A DNA stretch of 64,000 bases, taken from Syngnathus acus (lineage: Eukaryota; Chordata; Actinopteri; Syngnathiformes; Syngnathidae). The notes beneath the pieces were generated by a model. It searched no databases. It saw nothing but the letters and a program-made list of their open reading frames with translations, and was not told the DNA's origin. The stretch lies in assembly GCF_901709675.1 (NCBI RefSeq), contig NC_051103.1, forward strand, positions 2,031,501 through 2,095,500. Reading direction: 5' to 3'. Positions 10,741-24,600 of this stretch are shown piece after piece. The position numbers and the translations under genes were made by a program. Position 1 is the first letter of the stretch. Each line of letters begins with the position of its first letter.

Positions 10741-13700
10741 ATGGCGACCTCCTGTGAGAACGATGGCGCGTCAATAAGGAAAAGACGCCTGCGAGTTGGT
10801 TTAACAACTGAGGCAAAGTTTAGTGACAGCAGCAGCAGAAAAGATGCGGCGAACACAGTTGAAGGGACCAAGAAAGAAAAACTCCAGCCTTTACAAACGG
10901 GGACTTTCTGGCTCACTCGTATTGTGCTGCTGCGCTCCGTCTCTTTTATTTACTGTGAGTATGGAATCCAAGTTTTTTTTCTCCTTTTTGGATTTGCTTT
11001 ATTTCTTGGCATAACGCCCCAGCATTAGTTTCCGTGGGTTCTCTCAGAAAGAATATAAATATATTACATATAATGTGGAAATTATATGTAATATTAAATA
11101 TATTAAATTTATTTTATTTATTATTTATGGTTTTGTGCCTTCTTGTTTTTGTTTTGTGTCGCCTACTTGTATGTCTCGTCACCGTGGGATGGAGAAAACG
11201 GAATTTCGGTTTCTTTGTGTGTCTTGACATATGAAGGGATTGACAATAAAGCTGACTTTGACTTTGACTTTGAAAATGTTAAATAATAGTAAATAAGATC
11301 CATAATTAACATTTTATGTCAACTAATTAATGACATTGTCATGGCTTTCCCATTGTTGCTTTTAAAGAAATCTTAATATGATTCTCCAATATGCCTTTTT
11401 CCTTTAGTTGTGGCGTTCACTGTCGCTTACAACCAGAATAAACAGCTGATTGGGGAAAACGGTCTGATGCCTTGCAAGAGCTACCTCAATAGTGTCAAAC
11501 GCTACGTGGGAGGAAAGATAGGCATGGCTGCTCTGGCCTACACACCCTCCATCCTCTGGTTCTTGGACTGGAGCAATATGGACGCCAACCTCGATGGCAT
11601 TGCCTTGTTGGGAATGACCTTCTCTGGTTTTGTTCTGGTGACGGGAATGGCGAATATGGTGATCATGGGTTCCTTGTGGGTGCTGTATCACTCCTTGGTC
11701 AATGTCGGACAGCTGTGGTAAGTTTTGGACTCACTCAAATTTTAATTGACTTTTTTATTGGTTGGATAAAAAATTTTTTTTATTCCTCTGCAGGTACTCC
11801 TTTGGTAAGTTTACTTGATGATACTGTCCCAGAACCTCCCCCATCAAACCATCCTCAATCCACATCGAGCTGAACTTGCAGTGATTGTTATTCTTTATCC
11901 AGGCTGGGAGAGTCAGTTGTTGGAAACGGGATTCCTGGCCATTTTCCTGTGTCCTGTGTGGACTCTGTCCCAAGTCCCCCGCCGCTGCCCCCCTTCTTTC
12001 GTCTGCATCTGGACTTTCAGATGGCTAATTGTCCGCATTATGCTTGGCGCTGTAAGTAAAACTTTCTTCCCTATACTTGCACAAGTTTAACCGGCTCCAA
12101 TAAAAAATATTTTGTTTATATTACAGGGCTTGATTAAAATCAGAGGGGACAAATGTTGGCGAGACCTCACCTGCATGGATTATCATTATGAGGTTGATTG
12201 ATTTTTCTCTGTGATGTAAATAAGTAAAATTGGATTAGCCACTCTCATACATTTCTATTCAGAAATATTTCCCTTCTGCTCGCCATTTTCATTTCAGACC
12301 CAGCCCGTTCCAAACCCCGTGTCTTACTACATGCATCGTTCCCCTTGGTGGTTTCATCGCTTCGAGACTATGTCCAATCACTTTATCGAACTAATCATCC
12401 CCTTATTCACTTTCCTGGGCAGACGAATGTGTATCGTCAATGGCGTGCTCCAGATCCTTTTTCAGGTAAAATTATTTCAACCACTAATACACCTCAGGCC
12501 GAATCTTTTTAGAATCGATTATTCTATCGATTATTCCAGTAATTGTCAATCACATCATCCTTAAACAAACTATTGATCATTCCACGTCTAGGTCGTTCTG
12601 ATAGTGAGTGGCAACCTCAGTTTTCTCAACTGGTTGACCATTGTTCCCAGTCTGGCCTGTTTCGATGACGCATCTTTGGACTTTTTGTTTCGCTCCGGAA
12701 GCGGGGCCAAGAAAGCCGTTTTGAAGATTCAAGATGAGGATGAAAATGGACAAACACCTGAAGCCACTAAAGGTATTTATGCTGTCGTCATTTACACTGA
12801 GGGAGTGCAGTGTGAAAAGTGGACTCAGATTTCACTGAAAACTGAAAACAACATTTACGTTATTTGATGCAGGAATGCGAGTCCGTCAGGTGTTCAATGT
12901 GTCTTTGGGCATTCTGATTGGCTGCCTGAGTGTTCCGGTCCTCATGAACCTACTGAGTCCCAGACAGGTGATGAACACCTCCTTTGACCCACTTCGCATT
13001 GTCAACACCTACGGGGCCTTTGGCAGGTACATTGTAGCAGTAATTATTTTTAAAAATATATATATATTTTGGGGTGCCTGACTTATCAACTTTCAGACCT
13101 GGACTGTTTTCACTCCAGTATTACCAAGGAGCGCACTGAGGTGATTTTTCAAGGCACTCTGAGTGAGGATCCAAAAGACCCGAAGGCAATCTGGGAGGAA
13201 TACCAATTCCTTTGTAAGCCAGGAGATCCTTACAGACGGCCGTGCCTCATTTCCCCGTATCATTACCGCCTGGACTGGCTCATGTGGTTTGCGGCCTTCC
13301 AGGTTTATTTTACAATTATGCATTCAGTAATTTTTTTTTAGGACCGTTTGATTAGTTTAAAAAAACTTCACGTTCCTGTTTCCCACACAGACCTACGAGC
13401 AGAGTGAGTGGGTCATTCACATAGCAGGACGCCTGTTAGCTAACGATAGCACAGTTCTTTCGCTGCTGGACCACAACCCATTTCAAGACAGAGGCATCCC
13501 CAGGTATTGTGGGAGTCTGTTGATTTGTTGCAAAATTATCTTTAAAAAAAAGGTCTACGTATACAACAATAATCTATGTTCAATGCAATACTTATAGGTT
13601 TGTAACAAGCATAAACAAGACGAGTATTAACTCCTAATTTGTCTACGTATCAGGTGGGTTCGAGGAGAACATTTTAGATATAAATTCAGCCAACCGGGCA

Positions 13701-13840
13701 GTACCAGTGCAGCTGAGGGTAAGTGGTGGCTACGAAAGCGCATCGGTGCCTACTTCCCTGCTGTGGACCTTGCAGCACTCAGGGGGTACTTCCAGTCCAG
13801 GGACTGGCCACACCCACATATATCAACACGGAAAAACTAA
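10741..13840 (+). CDS. lmf1: LMF1, lipase maturation factor 1
   Basis: Eleven exons: 10741-10954, 11408-11717, 11794-11804, 11903-12051, 12127-12192, 12298-12465, 12592-12772, 12873-13026, 13119-13302, 13391-13503 and 13654-13840. They total 1737 nt, or 578 aa; human LMF1 is about 567 aa. LMF1 is a multi-pass ER membrane protein needed for folding and dimerisation of lipoprotein, hepatic and endothelial lipases. Sequence signatures include YNQNKQLIGENGL, WYSFGWESQLLETGFL, GAGLIKIRGDKCWRDLTCMD, HRSPWWFHRFETMSNHF, GNLSFLNWLT, VNTYGAFGSITKER and RWVRGEHFRYKFSQPG. These follow LMF1 rather than LMF2. Several hydrophobic segments are visible in exons 1, 2, 4, 6 and 8. The third exon is only 11 nt. 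Intron 1 contains a LINE tail fragment. Confidence 0.95.
11170..11272 (+). repeat. 3' tail of a non-LTR retroelement (copy 1)
   Basis: This stretch closely matches 53530-53622. Both contain CTCGTCACCGTGGGAT, AATTTCGGTTTCTTTGTGTG and GACAATAAAGCTGACT, and both end in repeated GACTTT or GACTCT units. The short 3' repeat and AATAAA-like site are typical of truncated LINE copies. The family is not assigned. Confidence 0.7.
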
Positions 13841-15399
13841 GGACATCACCGACTTTGACACACAGGGGAGGTCAAAAAAAAGGTCTTCATCATATTGTAC
13901 AAGTTAGGTGTGAGTACCTGAATACATTTGGGATCAACATCGTAATGGTATGTCTTTTTTTTTTTTTTTTTTTAAACATGCTGCATTTGACCAAAAAATG
14001 AAATGAGCAAATAAGTCAATTGAAACATACAGTAGTGGTCATGAACTGCAAAATATATTGCATAGAATGGAAATAAATGTTGTATATACGTGTACAAATA
14101 TTACTGTGTGCAAAGGAGTTGGGCTTATTGATTTACAAAAAATGGACAACCTGTGAGAATGTTTTCATTTTACTATGTGCATTGTAAAAATAAGCGCAGA
14201 TGATATTCTAAAATCAGTGCCAAAAATCTCATGCCAATTTTTTACATAAATAATTTGCATGTCAGCGTGAGGAATGCCAGTAAAGAATGAGGAAAATTAA
14301 CATATTCTTTAAGGGCAATTAAAACCCTTACAAAAAAAGCAACCTTGTAGTAACCATAACACACCAGCAGATGGTGCTAAAAGATAACTTTTCCCCAATT
14401 AATATTTGAACACTGTACAATGTCTTTAATGCTATACGTATGTTTAAAGCCTGGAACAAAATGTGCAGTAAACAATCATTATAATGAATCATATTTTAAC
14501 ATTTTGCTCTTCCTCGTTTAGTCCAAACATTGTCTTTTCATCAGCGAAGGCGTCCTGACATAATATTTTACAGTCATTGTCCCAACAGGTAAGTTTGTGG
14601 CATATTACCTGTGCAACACATTGTTGCCAGTGTTGTTTAGTAAATATGGTGTACAAACAGCTGCTAAATATTCACTGTCGCGACATTGCTGAAATAAATC
14701 GCTCCTATGAGAAGCGGTGTAATTTCCTGGCTCGTCTCCCTAAGCGGCGCACAATGCGTAACCAACATTGAGGCAGATATGATGCAGCCTTGGATTTGTA
14801 GTGTTGCGATTTGTAATGATGCGCTTTTGAATATTAAATTAATCCCAAAAGCATGCAGCACCTTTTATGACATTTAATCAAATAGAGTGTGTAGTGCAAC
14901 AAATTAAAATTATTCACAAAAGCGGGTGGGGAGTGGTGAGGCAACTATACCGCTATTATTATTAAAATTCTATATTTACGCCTTGGGGGGGGGGGGTTGC
15001 AAGTTTTTTCCTATGGACTTTCCCTTTAAGCCCCCAAGAGCGAGCATTCCTTCTTCACTCCAATCAGCAACACGAGAAGGAAGAGAGAGAGATAGGGCTG
15101 TTTACATTTTGAAGCGCATCCTTCAGTTACAGTCGCTGCCAAGTATTGGTAATTGGTTGTTTTGTTTGCGTCATATAATTTAAAATATTTTGGGGCTGTT
15201 TTTTTTTCTTTTGCTACGCGCGTCAGCAGAAATGATTTGGACGCGGGGGTGAACTTCAGCGTCCTCCTCGCAACGAGCTCCACTTCCACCAAGCTGCAAG
15301 TGAACCAGAAGGGACACATTTACATCCTCGATTTTGACTTGGTTCTTTTTTCCCCCCCTCCTTTACCACATGCTGTTAGCACCGATTGTCACCAGAGCC
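13841..15399 (+). other. lmf1 3' UTR and lmf1-rab26 intergenic region
   Basis: No further gene seen. A canonical AATAAA at 14072-14077 is the likely lmf1 poly(A) signal. The region 15000-15399 is probably 5' UTR or promoter of rab26. There is a poly(G) run near 14983. Confidence 0.5.
14072..14077 (+). terminator. candidate lmf1 poly(A) signal
   Basis: An AATAAA hexamer about 230 bases past the lmf1 stop codon, the first canonical one downstream. Confidence 0.45.
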
Positions 15400-16809
15400 A
15401 TGTCCAGGAAGAAGACGTTAAAGGGCAAAGCCACCTCCAGGAGTCCCAAAGGGTCGCCAGGTATGGGCAGGACGGGAAAAGGTCTGGCTGCAGGTGCCTC
15501 GCCGACCTCCGGACTGGTTTACCCCAGTAGACCGTCCATAAGCAGCAGTGGCGAGTTCTACGACATTGCCTTCAAGGTAAGCCTCACCTGAATGTTAAGT
15601 CCATCAAATTACATTTTTTTGCAGAATTATGTGTGCCCCAATTAGCTGCCCTCATCAGTCACATAGATGTTGCTGAAAGAGTAAATTGTTTATTTTTGTA
15701 TGGTTTTTTTTTTTTGCATAGCATTGCATTGAGTACACTGTTTGAATTAGACCTAATAATTTGTTCATTTTAAGTTTTGTCCCACTGTACTGTTCAAAAG
15801 TCTTCGATCAGAGACTCTACACACTTCACTTTACAATTTGCCATAGAACAGAAGTTTCTCCTTAGGCTGAAAGCGAAGGTGATTTTTTGGCTTTATTTTT
15901 ATTTTATTTTTTCCAATTTAATTTGTTTTGAGTGCACGCAAATTCCTCACGGGAACCAGTAGTCACTTCACACTCTAATACTGCTTTAAGTGTTGACCCC
16001 GAATCCTAATGTTTGCTTATTTCAAATTAGGCTCGATGGACTATCTGGAAAAATTTGTGTTCAATCAATACTGCAGTCTAACCTCTTTGTGATACTTAGT
16101 ACAAAACAAAAAAAAAACACAGTTTTTTTTATATTCTTAGGTGATGCTCGTGGGAGATTCGGGCGTTGGAAAGACCTGTTTGCTGGTACGTTTCAAAGAT
16201 GGAGCCTTTCTAGCTGGTAGCTTCATCTCCACTGTGGGCATTGACTTCAGGGTAAGTGGAAATTGAAGTGTACTTTTCAGTATATGAAGTAGCATTGATA
16301 GCATGTAACCATTGTGCTGCCATATAAATAACAAGTCTTGCCATTTGTATTCCACCTGAGACCAGAGATAGACAGCTAACAAAAAAGTATTATCATCTAC
16401 ACAATACCCACAATACATTGTTGGAAATACATAATGTAGTATGTTTTATTAATTACATGATTACCTAAAACAACATTGAAGCCTCTTCACATGCTGTGAA
16501 AGCTTTCAAGTAATTCATTCTAAAATGGGCTGTTTTGGTTTGGCTCCGCCCCCTCCTTTTTTGACCTTTTAGGTAATGAAAGAGATGGGAAATCAATGTG
16601 GAAATTCTACTTTTTCTATTTATCATCCCTGACGGATAAAAGTGTTATTTGAAAATGAATTAAATTGATTGGGTCTGATGAGGACATTTTAACACACGTA
16701 CCTGACAGCTGGGATATAAATGACAAATTTGCAATAAGAATCATTTTGTCTGCATGTCTGTTCCCCTCCTATGGCGTCTTCCAAAAATAAGCCAAGCAAA
16801 TGTGATCAG

Positions 16810-16843
<34 letters not shown>

Positions 16844-18618
16844 TGAAACGCACTCATGCTAATAAGATTCCACGGGACAAGATCACCAGTGCAGAAGCTT
16901 ATTTCTCCCCGTCTTGCATGGCCTACCTAATTCCTATCCTGTGGCTCGATTCTTAATTCTCTCAGTTGTAGGTGCGCAGGATTATATTTTTTTCAAGCCC
17001 TTAAAAAATTCAGTGATGTACTGGCTGACTGTCTTTGAGGTCAAAGGTCTCTACAATCGTCGCTTCGTTTCCCTTTCTAACAGCTTTAATGACACCTTTG
17101 TTGAGTAGGTAACCATGACAACGCGATGAATATGTGGCTATATTATTCAGCAGATTCTGCCTAATTTGGCTGACAGATGGCTCACAGTTTTTTTCTTTTC
17201 AAGCTTCATGGACGGAGGTCATCAGTCGAGAAAGAAACTGGTGACGACGCTAGCAGTCAGCGAGCCGTGACTAAAATTAGCTTGTGTTGACAACCTTGGG
17301 GTTGGTTCGTTGCGAATATTCTCGGCCTAATACCCGCTTTGCTTTACAAACTCTCTCAGTTCATTGCGCTCTGAATTTTGGAGTCATTCCAATTCAATCA
17401 CAGTTGCCGAAGGAGGCCAAGCTGCTGTCGCGCGACAAGGTTCAAATCCTGATCCGTACTCTTGACGTGGATGGGTTCAGAAAAATATTTTGCATACACC
17501 ATGGAAGCTTGAAATATAAATACAGGCGTTATTAGCTCTTCCCTTGTTACTGTAGATATAAAATAAAACATGGGACTGTGCTCACCTGGCCTTCATAGAT
17601 ATGAAAATTGTTTTACTACTTGAGATTCAATCATGCGAAGGACTGTATGTTTATCCAGACGACCATAAAATAGTCAGTGAGGTCATGGCACTCAGGTCTT
17701 TTCTTTGTATCACGCCAACAAAGAGTTATCATCTCGGGATTTTGGGTTTGACATTGAATTTTGTATACACATTTGATCATTCTAATAAATAAATTAAATA
17801 CAAACCTTTCTGCGAACATTCAAGCTACCACGGTCATTTCTTCAAAGAAAATGAAGCTTTCGATATTTATAGTTATCTGTGCGGGGGTGGTGCTGCAAAA
17901 GAAATTCAAAGAATAGTGCTCCAATTTAATGATAACAGTGTGGCATAATCTGCCACACACACAAGTGACGGTGAGAATTTGGATGATAGATGGAATTTTC
18001 TCAACAGATTGAATTGAATGCGCCTCAGTAGTTTTTCAGCAAAATATATTCAACACTCTCAATTTGTCTGGAGTAAACCAACCCCATGGCAGGATAAATC
18101 CTCCATTCTGTCTTTTCGCTTTTTCTTAATCCACCTCCCATTGTGTGAAAACCTGATGAGAAAGTTTCAAAGAAACCTCCCAAAACAGTCACATGACCCT
18201 AAAACCTTATTTGCCTCAAACTGTGTCAGTCCCGCTGTATTTAACAAACAATATCAACAAAATACTGCAATGTGTTGCAGTAAGCACTGCTCGAGCTTGC
18301 CCATCATGGTGGACAACGGTGAGAGAACTGCCAGAGCTTTGGCAGACATCCCGACAGTCCAATAAGATTTATCGCGCCAATGGGGAAACGTGTTAGCCGT
18401 ATTCTTCAGATAATCCTGTCGTAACTCTAGAAATAAATAATGGCTTATAAGGGCACTATGGACTGCATGCTTAATAACACAAACACCCTGCGAACAAACT
18501 CAAGTCATTCTATGTATACGATTAATACTATTATAATATATATATGATAATATTGTTTTTAAAAATAGATTTGGGAATTTTTAAATTAAATTTTTTTCAT
18601 GTTCAGCATTTTTTTTAA

Positions 18619-18653
<35 letters not shown>

Positions 18654-21600
18654 AGGGGTCTTGCATCGCTATTATTGTACACCCAAATTGGTACAATTAA
18701 ATTTATGACAGATTTGACCGTCGCGCATCACCGGCACATGGTTCGTTAAAATAAATCTTCATTTGTCAACAGCTCAAAGTGTTTTATTTACCAAGCAGAT
18801 TTAGTGGCACTTAGTTTAGAAAGTCATTTAGTGTTTTACGATCTGCTTCATTCTTGGTGGTGTTGTGACACTTTGCTTCTCAAATAGTGGCTGTTCCTAA
18901 TCTAATAATAAATAACTTGGCCCAGTTCGCAGCCGGGTGCATCATTCATAAAAAGCCTTTGCTCAAATGTAGGTAGATTCCTCCTTTTACCACATTGAAA
19001 AGTAAACTATGCTACTTTTAATAAAATGTATCCTGTTGCTAACCAAAACAGGAGCTGTCACACCGATTTCAAAAAAACTAAACGATGAAATTTGAATCTT
19101 TTAAATATAAAAGGCAATTCTAAAGATTTAAATTAAAATCTGAAGGTTTATCATCAGATACCATAACTGCAGCAATATCGTACTTAAGAGGGAATAAGTG
19201 TTTTGACCTCTTATATAGGCAAACAAAGAAGCGGGGCAGTCTACTGAAATATTTCACAAAGGCTCAGGTTAAATACTTCAGTGTCTGCATATAAATCGAA
19301 TATAGAACAGAAACGGAAGCGGTGGTGGAGAAAGGAGAGCAAGGCTGACAAATCCAGGATGAGTTGGATTAGTGCAAGAAGCACAATGAAAGCTGTTCGA
19401 AGCCAACCGGGGAAGCGCAGGAAGTTGCGAAGTGGTAAAAGGGCACTTGGTCATTGCGATTATGGATTTTTGTTTTGGGACCAGATAAAAAAGGATTCTG
19501 CTCCTTATCAGAATCACTGACCCAGCGCGTGAACGTGGGCGATCAGAATTCGATTTTCTATTAAGCCTGTGGAGGAGCCACACTCTTCGTAGTTAGACAG
19601 CCAGACTAAGTGGGTAGTGATGTTATAGAGTTTCAGTTGAACCCAAGGCCAAAAAATAAAAAGACTTTCCTTTATTATTTATTTTTATCTGAGCCATCTG
19701 TCTTTATCAAACAGTCTGCATTGTATTGTATATTTTTCTGTTTTGAATACATGAATTAATACAAAATTAGTGGGGGGAAAATGATGAAACAAAATCATTG
19801 TCGTTAATAAATATTCAGTCTGAAGTTCGAATATTAACAAGTGCCGAATCCCAAAAAAGTAAAAAAAAAAAAAAGTAAGAAAGTAAAAACCCTGCCATAG
19901 CCTTAGGTGCCTAGAAATTCAAAGCCATTATATGAAATTCATACCTTTTACTTTGATTTATAATCTAATCTTTTTTTTTTATGTGCAATTTTACAACGTA
20001 CCGTTCAGGCTGTACCTGTACATAAAATGCCCCGCCCCCAAAAAAGCAATTCTCCTTAATGTTTATTACTAACTCTGGTCATTATCTCATCGGCTTCCTT
20101 TCCTTCCAAACTATTTCTGTCATGATCCTTTTAAAAATAAAAAAAACAGCACCTACAGCAACAAGCACAATTTCAGTCAGAGACCTCCCAAAGGACTTCA
20201 TCATAAGTTATCGCCAACAGAAACCCCCCAAGCCCAAATCAGTCAGATCCCAAAATCTGCTCCAGAACAAAGAATCGTGCATACAATAAACATTCTTTCG
20301 CACATCAAAATGCAAAATGTGCCCCAGAAGAAGTTTCCTAAATCTTCGCTCCAGGAAGTGAATTTTAAACCAGCAAGATTATTACACTGTGTTGTAAAAG
20401 ATTCCCTCTGTGGCCCATTGAAAAGTCCCGATGCATATTCACCGGTATCACTAAGCCTCATTGGACAGGAATGAGGGTAGCCCTTTTATTGTTTCAAGGC
20501 CAGTGCTGCCTAGCTATCCATTCTATTTAACTACTTCATCACTCTGCAAATTGTTTTCCCAAACACACTTTGCTTTGTATTTGTCAATGCAAAAGCACGC
20601 GTTGTGTGTGCAGACAAAATAACAATGCAGAGGAATTTAGTTTAGTATTCCTATTTTTTTTTTTTCATATGCTTTCATACACAAGCAGAAAAAATTAAAG
20701 ATGTCTAAGGAACATCTTTAACGATGCTTTTCTATTTCTGTACATACTGACGTGTAATTATTCGTAAACAAATATATTAAAGGAAACAAATCACAGGTAA
20801 TTGTTCTAACTAGCCAGAGAAGATTAACAAACAACATGAATGCACGTTTCATGTCAGGTAATTAAAAAGACAACAAAAGGAGTGTGCCTTTGTGTTTGCA
20901 GGTTTTAGTGATTATAAAATGGGCCTTTGGATGCATCCCCTGCTAAATGCAGATAGGGGGGTTTTCTGCTGTGCCTCTGTTTTTAAGGAGCAATTTAATG
21001 TTCATTGCAATATTTATGCTGCTTTTATTTGTGTCTGAAAATTTGGATGTTCAAAATTTTTCTGTGGGTGTTTTGCAGAATAAGGTGATGAGCATTGATG
21101 CCGTCAAGGTCAAACTGCAGGTAAGATAAAAACTCAAATCTTCTTTTAAATAAAGATAAAGCTAAATCCACTGCTTTGGTGCTTTCATTTTTTTGGAGGG
21201 GGTAAATAAAACTTTCATAACTTAAAAATTAAAATGTTGCTTTTACAACCGCTAGAAATAAAATAGATAAATAAATAAAATATTTAAGGAAAAATTAATT
21301 CAAAATAAATAAATAAAAATCAAATATAAATAAATAATGAAATGAAATGAATGAATGAATGAATGAATGAATAAAGTTACATACATTATAGTAAGCCTAA
21401 TGCTTTTCTTTTGTAGATTTGGGACACTGCTGGTCAGGAGCGATTCCGGAGTGTTACACATGCATACTACCGTGACGCTCATGGTAAGACTCCCGTTTTT
21501 TAAATTTTTTTTGTAGTTGTTCGATCTCAATAGTACGATTAAGTTTTGAGCTATACGTGTGATGTAATATGTGTGTGTGGGCCGGCCGGGCCTGTTGTCC

Positions 21601-24600
21601 ATCGTTAAAACGGATCTGTCAGTTCTGTACAGCAATTTGCTCGCAGATGTTTAACAAGGCAGCAAGGGAGCCTCCGAACCGCTCTTTCGAATCGTCAGTC
21701 TGTTCCTGACTTTTCAACAAAAGTTCATTCTTTCTGACAGGCGTTACAGGGTAAGAGTTTGCAACCCAATCACGCCACGCCACTAAACCATCAATTCTTG
21801 GGAGATAAGTGGACTTTGTTATGACCTTGGAGAAATCTCCGCCTTATAGCTGTTTTCTATTAAGGTTAAAGAGCACTGAGCTTGTCAGGTACATCCACGG
21901 GTGGAGCTAGACGGGGGAGCCATGGGGGCAAAGGTCACATAATTGACTTTTGGTATTTTCTGAATTTCCCAGGAATTTGATTCCACATTTCCACCTATCC
22001 CCCCTAGAGAACACATTATGAATTTCAATCAGGCAGCTATAAAAAAAAAAAAAACAGTTTGACTGATTTAGCTCTTTCCTCTGCATTGTGGAAATGTCAA
22101 GATTTAAGGAGCATTCGGCTTCAGTGGTTCCATTGTATTAGGCCAAACCTATAAATATTCAAAACATTCGGTGGTGCTCGGACAGAGACCGTATTGTTTC
22201 AGAGTATACCACATTATTACAATACTAAATCAGTTTGGTTTGTTCAATTCATAATTTAACCACGTAAACAACCCTACGCAATAAAATGCCTTGTTGCTGT
22301 GAGCTCAGTGCACTTTGCCAGGCTCATTTCATGCAAAGGATGTCGCCAAGTGCAAGAGGTCCAGCTGTGTCCGGAACAGAATTGCATCTTCTCAGTGGAG
22401 CTGGCATTCTTCCATTTCCACAGCATGAAGCAAAATCACTGTGGTTGCAAAAAAAAGATGGAACACATACTCAATGGGGGAGTCAAATAATTTGTTGGTG
22501 AGAAAGACTTTCTAGGTAAGAACAAATTAGGTCCATTTTATGACAATTTCCTGCCAACTGGTTCCACATCTGTAACAATTTCAAATTTAAATTACTTTCA
22601 ATTAATTTTTTGCAGCAACTCGCCTGACAACTTGATTTTATTACAAACTATTACTTTGAAAAATTGATCACTCCAGTGTATTTAAGGCCCAGGTCAACTG
22701 GTAAAAAATCACAGTTTACTTTCATGTGAATAAGACAGACCAAGGTCAGCCCGTAATTATTGCTGAAGATGATCATGTCAGAAATGATGTATGGCGACTG
22801 TCCTTTATAGATCGCGGCCTTGTATCCATCGCCGATCTACTCAGACACTCAGCAACAGATTGCGCAATTTAATCAACATACTGGGACTGTACGTGAATGC
22901 CAAGCAAATATCTGCTGCAACACAATAGCGAATGAAGACGGAGCAAAAGATTTAATATGCACTAATGTATTCCTCCAGTCTTCCAAATTGTGCAAGTTAT
23001 GACTTGCCAAAGGAGACTTGCTGTAAAAGTCTGACTGATTTCCCAAAGATCTATTTTTCCTTGTGACTTTTAGAGATTTCACCACAGGAATGAACCTGAA
23101 TGTGGGGAGAATTGCACCTTATATATATATATTTTTTTTTATTTTCAAAAGTACTAGTGGTATTGATACTTGGTATCGACGTCTCCTCAACAATCGAGTA
23201 CTAATAACAGTCTAAAAGAAATGATAATATTGGATGAGTGTTGAGTGATTTTTAGATTTACTGCACTTGCATCATAAAATATGCTTTTTTTTTTTTTGTC
23301 TTTTCAGCTCTCCTTCTGCTCTATGATGTCACCAACAAAGCATCGTTTGATAACATTCGGGTAAGAAAAGCATCTGTCTCATTTCCATTCCACTCGTGTT
23401 CTCTCCATTCTTTCCAACATTAGTTATATATTCTATATACATAGTTGATGTAATATCACTTTTTTGAATTACAATATCAATGTGAACCAATTTTCTGACC
23501 TTCCATGTTTGATTTACACCACACAAGGGAATGTTACAAATATGCACACAAAAAAAATCTTTTAGTAGTATGGTAATGATGATGCATGGAAATTAGAGCT
23601 ACTTTCCCCCTAAATGGACTCTTTGTAGTTGGAATACAATTTTCCCTCTCCTGCCCCATTTGCCTCATCCATTCTAGGTGAATTACTATCCCTTTAATTA
23701 ACACACAACAGAGTTAAATCTAGCAGTGTCATCAATGTTAATAAGGATCTAGCAAGCCTGGTGCGCTTACAATCACATCTGGAGTTGTTTGTGTGGTGTG
23801 CACGTTATTGGATGCCCAGCTGTCTCAATACACTCATAATATTCTCAATAAAAAAAATAAAAAAAACATCAGAGCAACCTGTTTTTTTAAATATATATCT
23901 TTAGTTGCAGATCACTGGCGGAGCTAGAGGGTGGCCCATGAGGGCACTGCCCTCCCCCCCCTCCCCCCCCCCCTCCCCCCAAAAAGTATGCCAGGCTAGA
24001 TAATTGACTTTTGGGTATTTTTTTTATTAATCCAGAGATTTCTTTTTGTAAAGTGAATCTTTATCAGTGTTCCGAATAAAAGCTAGTGAAATAAAGTTCT
24101 GTTATTCATGTAAATACTCCTCGTAGGCTTTGGTCCATAATTGCAGGCTGCTATTGCGTACCCCCTCTCCCACTGTGTGAATCCATTAGCAACCAGGTCT
24201 CGGGGCGAAGGCCGCTGAGTATTTAGAGGGAAATAGACAATCAGTATTCAGTGATTTTTCTAACTCAACAGCTCTTATTCTCATTGCTCAGTGAAGTGGG
24301 CTGCTTTTATACAGCAGCTTTTTTTTTGCTAGCAAAGCTATTACATAAATTATGTTGAAAATTTAACAACCTACTTGAACTAACAAGGTTACGCGCTTAC
24401 AAAAACCATGTATTGTAATTAAGTTTCAAAACGGCTCTCTAAATCGTGAAATTCAGGTGTTCCACTCTGACTTGATTTGGAATCGTGACATTTTGTATTT
24501 CTTCAGTGACATAGAAATAGAGATATAATATAATACGCCAGGAATTTCGCTTTAGAGTTGATTTACTGTGGCTCTTACTACACTGTAATTTACAACATGC

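Noticed and set aside
15026-15319. Minus-strand 97-codon frame upstream of rab26
   Set aside because: It has no family match, and the region is best read as rab26 promoter/5' UTR.
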